A DNA stretch of 64,000 bases, taken from NCBI GenBank assembly GCA_910574455.1, contig CAJSYZ010000003.1, forward strand, positions 868,001-932,000. The letters are read 5' to 3'. Shown here in pieces: positions 44,361-56,630 of this stretch. The DNA is from Trichaptum fuscoviolaceum. Taxonomy: Eukaryota > Basidiomycota > Agaricomycetes > Hymenochaetales > Trichaptaceae. Below the pieces are notes generated by a model. It had not been told where the DNA came from and ran no database searches. It saw only the letters and a list, made by a program, of their open reading frames with translations. Numbering within the stretch: position 1 is the stretch's first letter; each line of letters begins with the position of its first letter. The position numbers and the translations under genes are program-made.

Positions 44361-46914
44361 AGTTTCAGGAGAGCCCGTCCGCATCACAGACTTCTTCCGA
44401 AGGATCGCGTATAGCACAGAGCAAGAAGGAGGCGGTAGAATGAGAGTTCGTAAAGCGGATACGTTCAGGCATTGATCTCTCGAAGAGTCAATTATTCATA
44501 TCTCTTGAAGCAAGATGCGGTCGTGAACAGAGCTTCGCCTTCTTTGCTTACCTTGATGTTTTGCATACCGATTCCTGCAATGTAATCAGACTTTTCTGTT
44601 GCTGGTGAGAAATTTTGGCGAAACCAAAAAATGAACGAGCTACCAGGTGCAAATTTGCATCCGGATTGACAGAGTTTATGGCAGGGATTTGAACGTAGCA
44701 TAACATGAAGGCACGGCCTAGGTCAGATAAAACATATGGGGATAGACATACAGGTGCCTACTGGATTAACCGAGATGAGGTTCGCTTTCCTCAGCAAGTG
44801 CCGTGCGATGACAGTACCGAAGGCTATTGTAGGGTTTCTACCGGAGGAATATGGACAGCAGAATCAGTGAGGAACTCACTATGATAGAGAGCAATGTGAC
44901 GTACCGACATGTCTTTAGCGCGTTAAGGAGTTGCTAGGCGCGCTGCTTGACGAATGGTTTAAGCGACGCTCACTTATCCTCAGGCTCGACATCCTGTCCC
45001 TCAGATAGCTTCTCCATATCTTCCCTGGCCTCTCAGAATTGGACTTCCTTCCTTCTCGGGGCCAGCTGCTTGAGACGACACCTTATCTCATCGAGGCCCA
45101 GAGCGCTTAGGCTAGCTTCGCGATTCCCGGTGGCTAGATAGCCGCTGTCCAAGCAGGGTAGAGTGAGTTGCGACACCGCAATCAAAGCGCTTTGCGATGG
45201 ATTCGACGGTAGCCTGGGTTGGATGTGTGGAGGCGCGCGTATAGCGGAGATGCACGAGCAAGAGGTTGGATTTGCGAAGGCTTATGCAGAGGACGATGCC
45301 TTATGGTCGAAATGAGTTGAGTACCTTACAGGGTTGGGCGAGCTTGTAGGGATGACGTCCTGGTACGCGTCTTGGAAGGACGTAGGTAACAGGGCAAATA
45401 AGTGCCAGCCGCTATTCATCTAGCCGTAGTACACCCGGTCCGGCTATTTCAACTTGAAGTTTCCGATTCGCCGGATCATTGCCGGATGCTTACGATTATT
45501 GCCCGGCACGCTTTTAGAGCATATTCGGTATGTGTAATTCAAGTTACACATGAAGTTACACATGAGATTTCACATCAAAAGTCTTTGATCCAATGAACAT
45601 GCCGAAGTGGCGCTAACTTTATGGCATCACTTTTCCGGCTCATCATGTTACCTGAGCTTGATATTCCCACAATGCTTTCACTTGCAAAACAGCTCAGATT
45701 ATTTTGTTCTTCGCAGGTCATGAGATCTACCTTCATTTTTTGAACATTAGAGGATATATACAGAATATTGACTACTTTTGAAGACTAAAATAGCTAAGGT
45801 GGTTTTAATTTGAGACATACAATTTTGTTGCCGCAATGTCACGGAAGTGCTATGTAAGCAATCCATCACTTAATTTGGATGAAGGGTTCAGATGCCGCGT
45901 CAAGCCGCATTTGAAGTCCGAGCTTCCTATTTAGTGCAACTATGTGTAACTCTATGTGAAATCCTATGTGAAACTCAAATTACACATGCACCGAATATGC
46001 TCTTTTCTCTTGCGACGTCCATCATCGCTCAAAGAGAGATGCGGCTGGCGCTCTCCTAATCGTGTTTTTCTCCGAGGTTGATGGGGCGTATGTCCCTTCA
46101 TCAACCAATCTGTTCTAGGTTCTCATCTGGTCGCCGAACCTAAATAGATGCTGAAGTCACACTTTCATGAGGAAGCACATACTGTACATACATGACGCAG
46201 AAGAAGGAAGACATACACAAGGGAAGCTGCAATGACAAGGCGCAAAGAACTCATCCCATGAACAATGCCTTCCGTTGCGGGTGTGAAACTTCGACTACAG
46301 CAGACGTCATTGCCTCATGTTATCCCACGAAACCCAGTCTCATCAGCTACGCCTCCCGACCTCCCTTCCACTTTTTCAATGCCCTACACGCCCAATCTAA
46401 AGGATGTGCTCTTTGAACGTGGCCATCACTTTCCGCTGACTTAGGGTCGCCACCGCTCTCTCGCCTTAAGATCCTTCTCCGTCCGTTTCTATTGCTCGCC
46501 CAGCTATACAATGCCTATGAACGCTCGTGCATCACTCCTGGCTTCGAACCTCATGTGCAACACTTCTCCAGGAGATAACCCGCTCTTTCTTCACGGTGTC
46601 TGACACGAAGACTCCTGACGTTAATGGGCCATCAAGCCTCAATTTTGGGGTTCATCAATCTAATGCTAGCTGTCATATACCTTGATAAAAGCCTAGACTC
46701 CTCGTTTTGCGCATTGCAACTAATACATACATTGATAATAGCTCGCAAGGTTTGGATCCCACGATCTAGCGCTAGTCCGCAGTCACCCTTCTATCAAACA
46801 TAAGCTCGGTTGGTGCTGCCTGCCTCGTGGTCCTACAAAGGAGTCCAATTTCTTCACAGGTGACGACTCTCTTTCTCCCACTCTGCTCATATCCTTTTTC
46901 CCACTGCGACCAAC
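44361..46914. other. Spacer between unit B and mini copy C'
   Basis: Begins with the shared 3' flank (44505-44600), then the shared spacer block (44740-45370), a MITE (45516-46003) and the 5' flank of C'. No gene is supported in between. Confidence 0.6.
45513..46006. mobile_element. MITE, 488 bp, with TTT target duplication
   Basis: Element 45516-46003 starts AGAGCATATTCGGTATGTGT and ends, on the other strand, AGAGCATATTCGGTGCATGT; similarity continues through TTACACAT and ATTTCACAT units. It is flanked by TTT on both sides. The corresponding position upstream of unit A (about 32988) and of unit C (about 48422) reads CGCTTTTCTTCC without the element, giving an empty-site proof of insertion. 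No coding capacity. Confidence 0.85.
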
Positions 46915-47040
46915 ATGTCTGGTTCGTCCCTTCTGGCTGTGAGTTTCGGGGATCATGCTTACACAATCTCACAGAGTCTGGAAGAGGTTAGCTATCATGA
47001 GCAGCGCACATCATTGAAATGTTGAATGTATCAAGGTGTC
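46740..47040 (+). repeat. 5' flank of C', near-identical to that of C
   Basis: About 300 bp up to the third coding exon match 49180-49483 with only scattered differences, far closer than other inter-unit similarity, which points to recent duplication or gene conversion. Confidence 0.85.
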
Positions 47041-47457
47041 GAATTGACAATCGAAATCCTAAGGGAAATACAAGAACTTCTGTTAGCACAGAAGAACAGT
47101 AAGTACTCATTCTATCAACTCGTGTGTAGGTCATTTCTGACACTGGAATCAGCAAAGAAACTTCGCAAATCTCCACGTCAAAGCAATGACTCAATTACCG
47201 AAGCAGGCGCTACTCAGATCGCAGAGGCTGGTAATGGAGTTATTATTGACCTGACTTTGATGTCGTTAACTTATGGCTCACATGACTCCGTCGTTGGGGC
47301 GGACATTACAGAGATAGACGGACATCAAGATAGCCAAGCACAACCGGTCGAATATTCTTCTTCTCACGACACAGTCCCTTTACCCACAGCATCAGAAGAC
47401 AGAGAAGTACAGGGGCCTACGACTGGCATTGCGAGAGAGAGGACCCGGTCCGCATGA
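46915..47457 (+). CDS. Mini copy C': N-terminus fused to C-terminal tail of the array protein
   Basis: Exons 46915-46921, 46975-46986, 47036-47098 and 47153-47457 close to 387 nt, 128 residues. The first three exons match unit C (start MSESGRGVELTIEIL). In exon 4 the donor that follows GGTAATGG in B and C (GTAAGT) is changed to GTTATT. The former intron is read through in frame, and the sequence then jumps to the acidic tail found at the end of B (TEIDGHQDSQAQP, PLPTASEDREV). Everything between, including both modules and all membrane segments, is gone. The result would be a small soluble acidic protein. It may be expressed, or it may be a pseudogene that happens to be open. Confidence 0.55.
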
Positions 47458-49357
47458 TGAGATTGCGGAGATCCAGGAGATCCATTGTGCATAGCGTAGG
47501 GCAATGAGGAGTCGAGAGAATGAGCATTTGTGGAACGGGTCACTCATTCATTGATTCATCAAAGAGTCAATTATCTAAATCCATTAAGAGCACCACAAGA
47601 TGCGGCCGTAGACATTGTGTTGCCTTCTTTGTTTATCATGATGTTCTGTATGTATAGCGGTTCCCGCAATGCAATAGTTCCGCCTTGAGTCAATGTGCTT
47701 GGGATGGTGTCGAAAGACTCAATCAGTTGTCGACAATGTATGCTTTGTACTTCGTAGTTAAAACACATTCAAAGTGCAGGAAATGTTCTGCTCACTCTCT
47801 TTTGAGCCCGTATATCCCTTCTGGGTACTGTCCCACGTGCACGGCATTGTTTCCCAAGTCCTTCAGAATGTCTCATCTTGTTGATCTGTTGACAGGACTT
47901 CAAAGAAGTACCACGACTCATGACAAGCGGGAGCATGCAAACATCACATGTCAAGTCGCATCATGTCTCTTCATCATTGACCACAACAACAAGGACGACT
48001 TCGAGCCTCAAGACAGTGGCAACACACGATGAAGACCACAAATTTTGCAAACCCGCCCACCCTCTCCTTTGCTGGTGGAGATCTCAAAGAGGTCTTTTCG
48101 TGGCTGGCAGTGCCCTGGGAACGACGGGCTTGATTTGTCGGCCCCTCGACAACCTAAGTTGCTCTAGAGCAAGGAACTTTTCAGCAAGCTCTAGGCCGGC
48201 TTCTCGGGCTCGAAGTTGTCCTTGTTGTTGTGGTCAATGATGAAGAGACATGACGCGACTTGATGCACGACGTTTGCGTGCTTCCGCTTGTCACGAGTCG
48301 TGGTACTTCTTCGTTCTGAACTTCTTGAACTGCACGGGAGTGATCCGGCTATTTCCGAGTCGCCGATTCAAGCCGGATACATATGATTATTCAAGTTGCC
48401 GGGATGCCACCGCTCAACGCCGCTTTTCTTCCACTGACCATCACCGCTCAAAGAACATGCGGTTGCGCTCTCCTCTGCTTGTCTTCTCGTTAAGTTATGT
48501 GACACGTCTGTCCCTTCAACAGCATATATGTCTTAGATTCTCATATGGTCACCGGACCTTAAAGAGATGCTGAGGGCACGCTTTCATGAGGAAGCACATA
48601 CATGACGCAGCACCTTTTCATCTCCGCAGAAGAACGAAGGCATACACAATGGGGAGATGCATTGACATTGCGTGAAGAATCTCATTCTGTGAACAATGCC
48701 CTCTGTTTCTAGTGAGAAACTTTGACTATATACGTCATTGCCTCATGTTATCGCACGAAGCCCACTGGCAGTCTCATCACATACGCCCCACCTCCCTTCC
48801 ACTTCTTTCGCTTTCCTACACGCCCAATTCCACTAATGTGCTCTTTGATCGTGGCCATGAATTTCCGCGGAGGCTGAAGGTCGCCACCGCTCTTTCGCTC
48901 GCTATGATTAAGATTCTTCTCGGTCCGTTTCTATTGCTTCACTCAACCTTGGAATGTCTTTGAACGCTCGTACAACACTCTTAGCTTCGGACTTCATGTG
49001 CAACACTTTCTCAGGAGATATTCCGATCTTTCTTCATGGCTTCGGACATGAAGGCCTCCAGGTGGTGTTAATGAGGCCTCAAGTCACATTTTCGCGGTTT
49101 CTTACTCCAACGCTAGCTGTCATATACCTTTATTAAAGCCAGGACCCCTTGCCTTGCGCATTGTAGCTAATGCATTGATCATAACTCGCAAGGTTTGGAT
49201 CCCACGATCTAGCGCTAGTCCGCAGTCACCCTTCTATCAAACATAAGCTCGGTTGGTGCTGCCTGCCTCGTGGTCCTACAAAGGAGTCCAATTTCTTCAG
49301 AGGTGACGACTCTCTTTCCCCCACTCTGCTCATATCCTCTTGTCCACTGCGACCAAC
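47458..49357. other. Spacer between C' and C
   Basis: Contains the shared 3' flank (47570-47680), an inverted-repeat element (47901-48312) and the 5' flank of C. No gene of its own is supported. Confidence 0.6.
47901..48312. mobile_element. Inverted-repeat element with about 110-bp arms
   Basis: The left arm (47901-48010, starting about CAAAGAAGTACCACGACTC) and right arm (48208-48312) are inverted copies sharing CCACGACTC-TGACAAGCGG, CATCATTGACCACAACAACA and AGGAC-ACTTCGAGCC. The middle is a reverse-oriented piece of the GCTTCCTCGAAGG spacer repeat. Single arms are found at 32.8 and 39.3 kb. No protein encoded. Confidence 0.7.
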
Positions 49358-52300
49358 ATGTCTGGTTCGTCCCTTCTGTCTGCGAGCTTCGGGGATCATG
49401 CTTACACAATCTCACAGAGTCTGGAAAAGGTTAGCTATCATGAGCAGCGCACATCATTGAAATATTGAATGTATCAAGGTATCGAATCGACTAATGAAAT
49501 CCTGAGGGAAATCCGAGACCTTCTGCGCCAGACGTTAGCGCAAGAGATCAGTAAGGAATCATGCCATCAATTCATGCAGAGATTATTTCTGACACAAGAA
49601 ACAGTCGAGAAACTTAGCGAAGCTCCACTTCAAAGCAATGACTTGTTTTTCGGAGCAAGCGACACTACGCAGAAGTCTGTCACCGAAAATACCGCAATCG
49701 CCAAGGCTGGTAATGGCGGTAAGTAATGACCTTTCTTGGATGACGTCAACCGCGGTGGCTCAAATGACTATATAGACGGGGATTCGCAAGATAAAGCAGA
49801 TACTTCTACTCAGGAACCACCCAAGACTGGTTCGGTCGGCAGTGAGAATGAGAGTGAGAGTGAGTAACGACGTGTCTTTTTGTCATGTCAACAATGATGG
49901 CTCAAAGCATACGTAGATAATTGGCCAAACGATGAAACGATTGCGAGATATCAAGTCAGATGTGCAGAATACAGAAGGTACTACGTTCCATCTGTCTCGT
50001 CAAATCTAGCTCAAAACTACGTCCTTCTAATTCAAGGGAGTGTGAGAAGATGCAAGCAGAGGTATGATCGGGACCTATGTTTAGCAGTTATTCTCTGTCT
50101 GACCAATAATAGTTGGGGTACTTCATCGCACATTTGGGCATTGTCGGGGGCGACAAATCTGTAATCGAAAAGGCAGAATCACTACGGAAGGGATTGCTTA
50201 CGCCCGTGCAATGTCTGGAGGCGGCTTTCGATGTGTCCCCGGATGGTATGCAGTTCTCTTTTGAAAGAGAAGTTGATACATGACTGATTAAGATTTCTTA
50301 GGGAGATTGGATGCGATGGAAAAAGTTATACAGTCCTTCGGTAGACTTAATGACTTCTTTCGTGACTTCGCTTGGAGTTCCCACCAACAGAATGACGCAC
50401 TCTATTCCGACAAACTAAATCACTGGAGAATAATCACGCAGGTGAGCTCAGAGTCCCTGCAGCATTTCGAAGAACTTATCATTGTCATGAAGAACGGATA
50501 TAACAATCATCACGGTAAGGGTCATAGGCTATCGACCCACAGCTTGATCCCTAATGATGCGTGTTACAGACCTGGTAAAGGATGGTAAATTTGTCGAATA
50601 CTTGAAATTCATCCACAACGAATACTTCACCGACTTGGAAACGGCAATGATTGGCGTCCTCGAAGCTCTGACAATTTTCGAACAGAAATGTAAGTAGTTC
50701 AGTGCTGCACGTGATTGCCGGAAAGTGTTTTCGTTGACAATCTATATTGGTTCGAAGCCGCAGATGATTGGCTATCGACGCAGAAGATAGAGAATTTTGA
50801 AAAGCGGTGTAGTGAATACATAAGACGTGTATTTCAGCCCATAACAATAGCTGCCAGCGAGAGCTCGGGCTCCGCTCTAAACCCAGACTCAATTGCATTA
50901 TTGAAAGGACGATTTCAGCATCACAAAACGTATTTTCACCGTCCCTAATCCCAGTATGAGTTTGAGCTAATTAATTGATTCATTTCAGTGTATGTGATAA
51001 AATGAGGAGCGAGGTACGTAAAGACAATCTATGTTATGATACACTTATCTTACAGAAGACGTAGCTGGACCACCTGATTGGGCACTATGGTATTATCGGA
51101 GGGGACAAGGCGGTTATTGAAGCTGCCAAAATGGTCCAGTTCTACATGTGTCTACCCAACCTCACTGAGTGTTTGGATCTTATTGTGGGCTCCACTCTAT
51201 ATGGTACGCAACATGTATGCTGAGCTCATATCAAATTTCCCTAATGATATACTTATAGAGGAGGGTAGACTCTTGAGCTCCTTGATAAATGACCTTGCGA
51301 GGATATACTCTGTCGCAAGTAGATTTAAAAGGAGCCTGTATCTCCAAAAGCATGCCTTTTACTTTCGTGAAGTGAAAAAATGGGTTGACTGTTTACTGGT
51401 AAGTTTTGGAACTCCGAAGTTATCCTAACAGATACTCATATGGTACAAAGAGCGGGTTGCATGCAGTCTATGGTGATAGCTATCCACTGGCTAGTCGCAG
51501 AGATTTTCCTGACAACATTGAGCCCAGGTTACATGGCACGTAATGATCTAGATGGATGCCTGAATTTCTTCTGCAATGACCTCCTCGCCAACCTGGAGGT
51601 GATAATGTTCGGCATTAGCGCTATACCTGAAGGAGCAAAGGTACTCAAAGAGAGTCGAGTTGGAGCCAGTTCTACCAACATGGCCGAAGAACTGAAGATG
51701 TTCGGAAAAGAGTGTAAGTGTCGTTGCTACTCTGATGTAACCGTGTCTGCGTACTCTTTCTAACTTGGTTAAGCCTTACCAAAATTCCTTGTTGATCAAA
51801 TGGAGAGGGATACGACGCGATATGTCAATTTGACTACGATCGCCACCTTCTTCTCCAGCGTTACGGCTACCACGCTCCAGTTCACATATGCGGAGACAGA
51901 CGCGGTGCCGTCTGACTCCTTAAGAGGGGTAGTCAACCTTTTCTGGTTTTTGTTACTTGTATTCAGTGTGACTTCTGGTGTGAGTAGCTTGCTAGGTCTA
52001 ACGTGGAGGAAGTCTTCGGTGTGAGTGTCCCATTCGTACTCTATTCTATATATGAATGTCTGACGGAACATAAAGCTATGATACTAGTGTTCCTCCGAGG
52101 CTCATTCACATTTGGCTCGATAAAGCACCCATGCTGCTCCTGATTATTGCGGCTCTTTCTTTTGTCTTGGGTTTGAACTTGTTTGCTTATCTGTCTCTCC
52201 AGGTGCGGTATCAATTACTGTAAGACTGCTACAGAACTGACTTTTGGCCAGCCAAGTTTTGTATCTCTTGCAACAAATATACTCACTGGAATACACGGCA

Positions 52301-53453
52301 TGTGCTTACTGACAGTGATACTTTGGTTCATATATCAGCTCAAGTACGATTCCATCTGGGTTAGATGGATAACGACAGCCATGATGTGGATATTGATGAG
52401 CCCATTGCGCATCATGTGGCGAGCTATGGTTTGGATTTGGAAAGTAGTAAGCTGGCCCTACGTTAAGTACAGGCAGCATTTGTTACACCTGCAGAGAAAC
52501 ATCTCTTGGTACTTACATTCTCTCTATCTTCGCCCAAGACCGAGCTGACTTTGTGCGTTAAGGGCATTTGGGATAGACAATCGCGTAGCAAGCCTGAACT
52601 ACCACATGATCGGGACTCGCGATTGGCCAGACCCGTACCTTCTTTCGAGAACCATCCGCTTCATTGCATATCCGATTAAGAAGTGTTGTCTAGCGACAAA
52701 GAAGGCATTCTCTGACCTTTGTTGTTTTATCTGGTTTCATTTATGCGTATGTTCTTGTGCAAGAAGGACAGAAAGTGACATTGAATCTGGAGGAAGAGAA
52801 AGACGAGAGAAAGCCGAAGGACCGGAGGAAAACCCAATGGAAAGCCCTGTCGAGAAAGCGAAAGACGAATTTCGTATATCCTTGCGGAATAACTTTAGCA
52901 ATGCGAATCGGGTGGACAGCATCATGCACAGCATTCAAATTTGGGGAGAGGGAGAGTAAGCTATTCAGTATTCTTTGAACGTGAGAGATTACTAAAATGA
53001 GTTGGTATTGTTAGTGAAGAGCATGCTAAATCAGACGTTAGGAAAAAGCTTTGGGGTTACCCAGATCTCATAAAGAAATTCCACGAGGAATTATACCCTG
53101 CTTTGGTCCAAGCACGCGAAAATGGAAGAAGAGAAGAAATAGCGGGTCACGATAAGGACGACACCGCTTTCCTTCCGCCCGACTCAGGCCAGTCTGCTCT
53201 CGTTGATGATGGAGCAGGTCCCTCGGGAGTGACACTGGCTGACGACCAACCGGACATCCAAGGTCACCCGGATGATCAGGCTCTGCCTCCCGATGAGCAT
53301 CCTCCGTTGACTCTACCCCGACACACAGTACTCCCTGAACGTACGCCTATAGATCCAAATGCGCTGGCGGATGCTCCCGTGATAATGTCTAAGGAGGTTG
53401 AGGAAGTCACGTCGAGATCGGGGAGAAAGACAGAGCAACGGCCGGGCGAGTGA
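49358..53453 (+). CDS. Array unit C: four-TM protein with duplicated helical module, 22 coding exons
   Basis: Exons: 49358-49364, 49418-49429, 49479-49550, 49599-49718, 49776-49859, 49917-49977, 50037-50061, 50113-50245, 50302-50441, 50493-50514, 50570-50689, 50758-50929, 50989-51013, 51065-51203, 51259-51398, 51451-51472,51528-51713, 51774-52020, 52076-52202, 52252-52508, 52563-52955, 53015-53453. Total 2943 nt, 980 residues, all phases closed. The second exon is 12 nt instead of 6, giving MSESGKGIEST. Modules start LGYFIAHLGIVGGDK and LDHLIGHYGIIGGDK. The membrane region begins LPKFLVDQMERDTTRYVNL. The segment after TM4 is Trp/Met-rich (MWRAMVWIWKVVSWPYV) and differs from A and B. The tail is acidic, Pro-rich, and diverged from the others. 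Function unknown. Confidence 0.82.
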
Positions 53454-54711
53454 TGTTGTACTTCGTATAATGGTTATGTTCAGTCACCGATTTATCAAGA
53501 TTAGCTTTCTGGAATTCATACGCATAGAACGGCGCTAGTGGAATGCAGCCTTACGAAGGGCTTTGCCTCAGCTTCTTGAACTCATGATTTGTATAGCGAC
53601 TCCTGTTATGTGATCCGTATTTCCTCGAAATACATGTTATTCAGGTCTTGTAATGTTTCTGAATACATTGCTCTAAATGGCTGATCAATGTCTGACGTGC
53701 AGTATGATTCTTGCAAATTACAGTAATGGATGTTATTGGATGGACACTTTAGTTCGAAGTACAGTGAATTCTTCATCCTCTTACTACGTGTCCTTCGCAC
53801 GCATAGTGTTGCCTGTGACATCTGCGAGTGAACATTGACCGGTTCGAACACTATGAACTTATGTAGGAGTGAGAAAAGAAGGACCTCATCATGCCCACTT
53901 TACCTTGCTTGGATCCCACGATGATCTTAGGTTTTAGATTCTTGCCCTAGAAAGGGTTAAATCGCAGACGATTTTCAGGAGGTACACACATGATAGCCGT
54001 GCAGGGCCAACGCATGACTTCTCAAATGACCTCTACGCATGTGCGAGGAACGATGCTGTTATTGAAGAGTTGCTCAAGTTTGGATAGACTAAGCTGAGAA
54101 TTCTGCCCAATCTTCTGCATGTCACGGAGGTGCGTGATTAGAAAGGCAAGGTCGATCGTGATTGCGAAAATTTTATTCTGAGAGTGAGAAATTTGAGAGA
54201 GTGAGAAGTTTGAGGGACTCGATGACTCGATGATACCCTCGATTGCGGCCACGGACGGAACAGGAGAAGCAAACGGGAGGAAGGTCGGTATTAGCTACAG
54301 GACATTGTCCATAACGTGTACCGCCCGCAATGTCGCTTGTTGTACACACATTCCGGTTCGGTATTGCTTGCACTGATCGGATTTAAGTCGAATCAATGGT
54401 GATATACAAATGTCGATAAGGACGTGCGAGGCTATTGAGGACGTGAATGCTGTCTACAGGGGAGGTACTACCGTACACGTCAGTTGAATGATATACTCTA
54501 GCATCGAAAAAGTAATGCACACCTCCGAACAAACAATTTGGCCTCCTTTTACCTTGACCCACCCTCAGGTGGTATACAATCCCCAGTTTCCGGACCGTGT
54601 CTAGGACAGTCGTCTAGATGCCCTGCCGGGCCTGCCCTGGCCCTCGCTTACCGTATCGGCTAAGATATCATAAGTACACCATAATACCTTACCTTTAGAG
54701 GTAAGTTATAC
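53454..54711. other. Spacer after unit C, ending in an interrupted dispersed repeat
   Basis: No gene is supported. The last about 115 bp (54595-54711) are the left half of the repeat found uninterrupted at 4350-4530. Confidence 0.6.
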
Positions 54712-55262
54712 CATCAGGGAAACTACTTTCTGCTTATGGCCACTGACGCGTCCTGACGCGTCCTGATTTGGCTGGCACCTGTCTGAAGGGTCGCTACTTC
54801 GTCTGAAAATACACTGATTGCCTTGACTCACTGAAATAAGGAGAGTTTCAGGATGCAAGCCATCTCTCAGTACATCAGAATGCAAGTCAGGATTTCAGTG
54901 CTCAAGTATAATAGGACTTAGAAAATTTTAACAAAATTTTGTTGCATCCAAAACAGGAAATTGATGTTGAACTTGAAGTGTTGCGGGCTTGCCCATGCCT
55001 TTTCCTCCTCACCATCATTCCTGACTTACCGCACTCGTCACGCTCCTATCAACACCCGCCAATGCCACTCCTTACAGTCCTGAACTCGGGAACTGTTAGG
55101 CACGCTTCACTCTCTTCAACGCTTGGCGGGTCGGCTCGTGGTTGGCGCATCCTTCACAACACGGCTCGGCAGGCGGAAGGTGTAAAACATTGCGAGCACC
55201 CGCGGCGATACAAGTATGTACCCAATCACTCTTATTCAAGGATGATGCTTAAGCTCAAGTAG

Positions 55263-56630
55263 ATTACAGCAGAACAACTGCTTCGGGAACCACAAGAGCG
55301 CCAGGAAACAGCTTTTCGCGCGCCAAAACAACGCATTGAAGACTTTGAGGGACACTATGAATACCGAGGCCGGAAGCGTAAGGAGTTCGAGGAGAGGATT
55401 TGGCGGACGAGGGGAAACTTGTATGTTTTCATGCTTGGGTTTATCTTTCAGGTGCTGACTTGAAACAGGAAAGAACGAAAATCCTACGTTAGTTGGGAGG
55501 TACGTACACTATCAAAATGACTGGAGTTATGACTGAAACTCAACGTAGGCGAGTCCAGGCGAATACGAACGTTCGCGCTCGGTATATGAGCGCGCTCTCG
55601 ATGTAGACCCACGAAGTGTCCAACTCTGGCTCTCCTACACGGAGATGGATCTGAAGGGGCGAAACATCCAGCACGCACGCAATCTGATTGACCTGGCAGT
55701 GACTTTGTTGCGGCGCATCGACCAACTCTGGTACAAATACGTGTATCTGGAGAAACTGCTCGGAAACGTCGCTGGCGCGCGTCAAGTGTTTGAGCGATGG
55801 GTGCAGTGGGAGCCAGAGGACAAGGCATGGTAGGCGTACATCAAGCTCGAAGAGCGGTATCAAGAACCTGATCGCGCGAGTGCGATCTACGAGCGGTGGG
55901 TTGCTGTTCGACCTGGACCCCGCATCTGGGTCAAGTGGGCGAAGTTTGAGGAGGAGCGAATCAGGCCTAGGCTCGTGAGGTGTTCCAGATGGCACTGGAG
56001 TTCTTTGGTGATGATGCGGAACAAATTGAGAAGGATGGAAACACGATTGAAGGAGTACGACTGAGCTAGGGTAATCTACAAGGTACGCACTCCACAAGCT
56101 TTATGTGCTTCTAAGTTTTAAACCCCCCTAGTTTGCGCTGGACGGATTACCTCGTTCCAAGTCCCAGGCCCTCTATGCTGCCTACACCAAGTTTGAAAAG
56201 CAGCATGGAACTCGGAACACCCTCGAAACCACTGTTCTGGGGAAGAGGAGGATCCAGTATGAGGAAGAACTTGCGCACGACGGTCGAAATTACGACGTAT
56301 GGTTTGACTATGCTCGCTTGGAAGAAGACTCACTGAGGTCACTTCGGGAGGAAGACGCGTCTGAGGACAAGATTGAAAGCGCGATAAACCGGGTTCGTGA
56401 AGTCTACGAGCGAGCTGTTGCGCAAATACGCCCCGGTGACTTAAAGCGTCACTGGAGACAATACATCTTTCTGTGGCTAGACTACGCATTGTTTGAAGAA
56501 GTGGAGACCAAAGTCTGGTGTTTCTTTCATGTCTCTTTTTCAAGTGCTAACAACCGCCCACGCAAGATTATGATCGGACACGGCAAGTATACCGAACAGC
56601 GTTACAAGTGGTCCCCCACAAGCAATTAAG
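55263..56630 (+). pseudogene. clf1: Clf1/crooked-neck pre-mRNA splicing factor, truncated and broken
   Basis: The plus strand encodes [20 protein letters not shown] and then HAT (half-TPR) repeats typical of Clf1/CRNKL1: [89 protein letters not shown] and finally [20 protein letters not shown]. Introns are retained in expected places (for example 55422-55468, 55500-55548, about 56520-56573), so it was copied from genomic DNA. A TAG stop interrupts after EPEDKAW (about 55831), and frameshifts follow near 55965 and 56060. The start codon region and the second half of the protein are missing. It ends abruptly where the glucan synthase fragment begins, with a possible AAGAT microhomology. Confidence 0.88.

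Noticed and set aside
54939..55262. Plus-strand frame just before the Clf1 fragment as a gene of its own
   Set aside because: No recognisable product; it may include unrecognised Clf1 upstream DNA, but nothing supports a separate gene.
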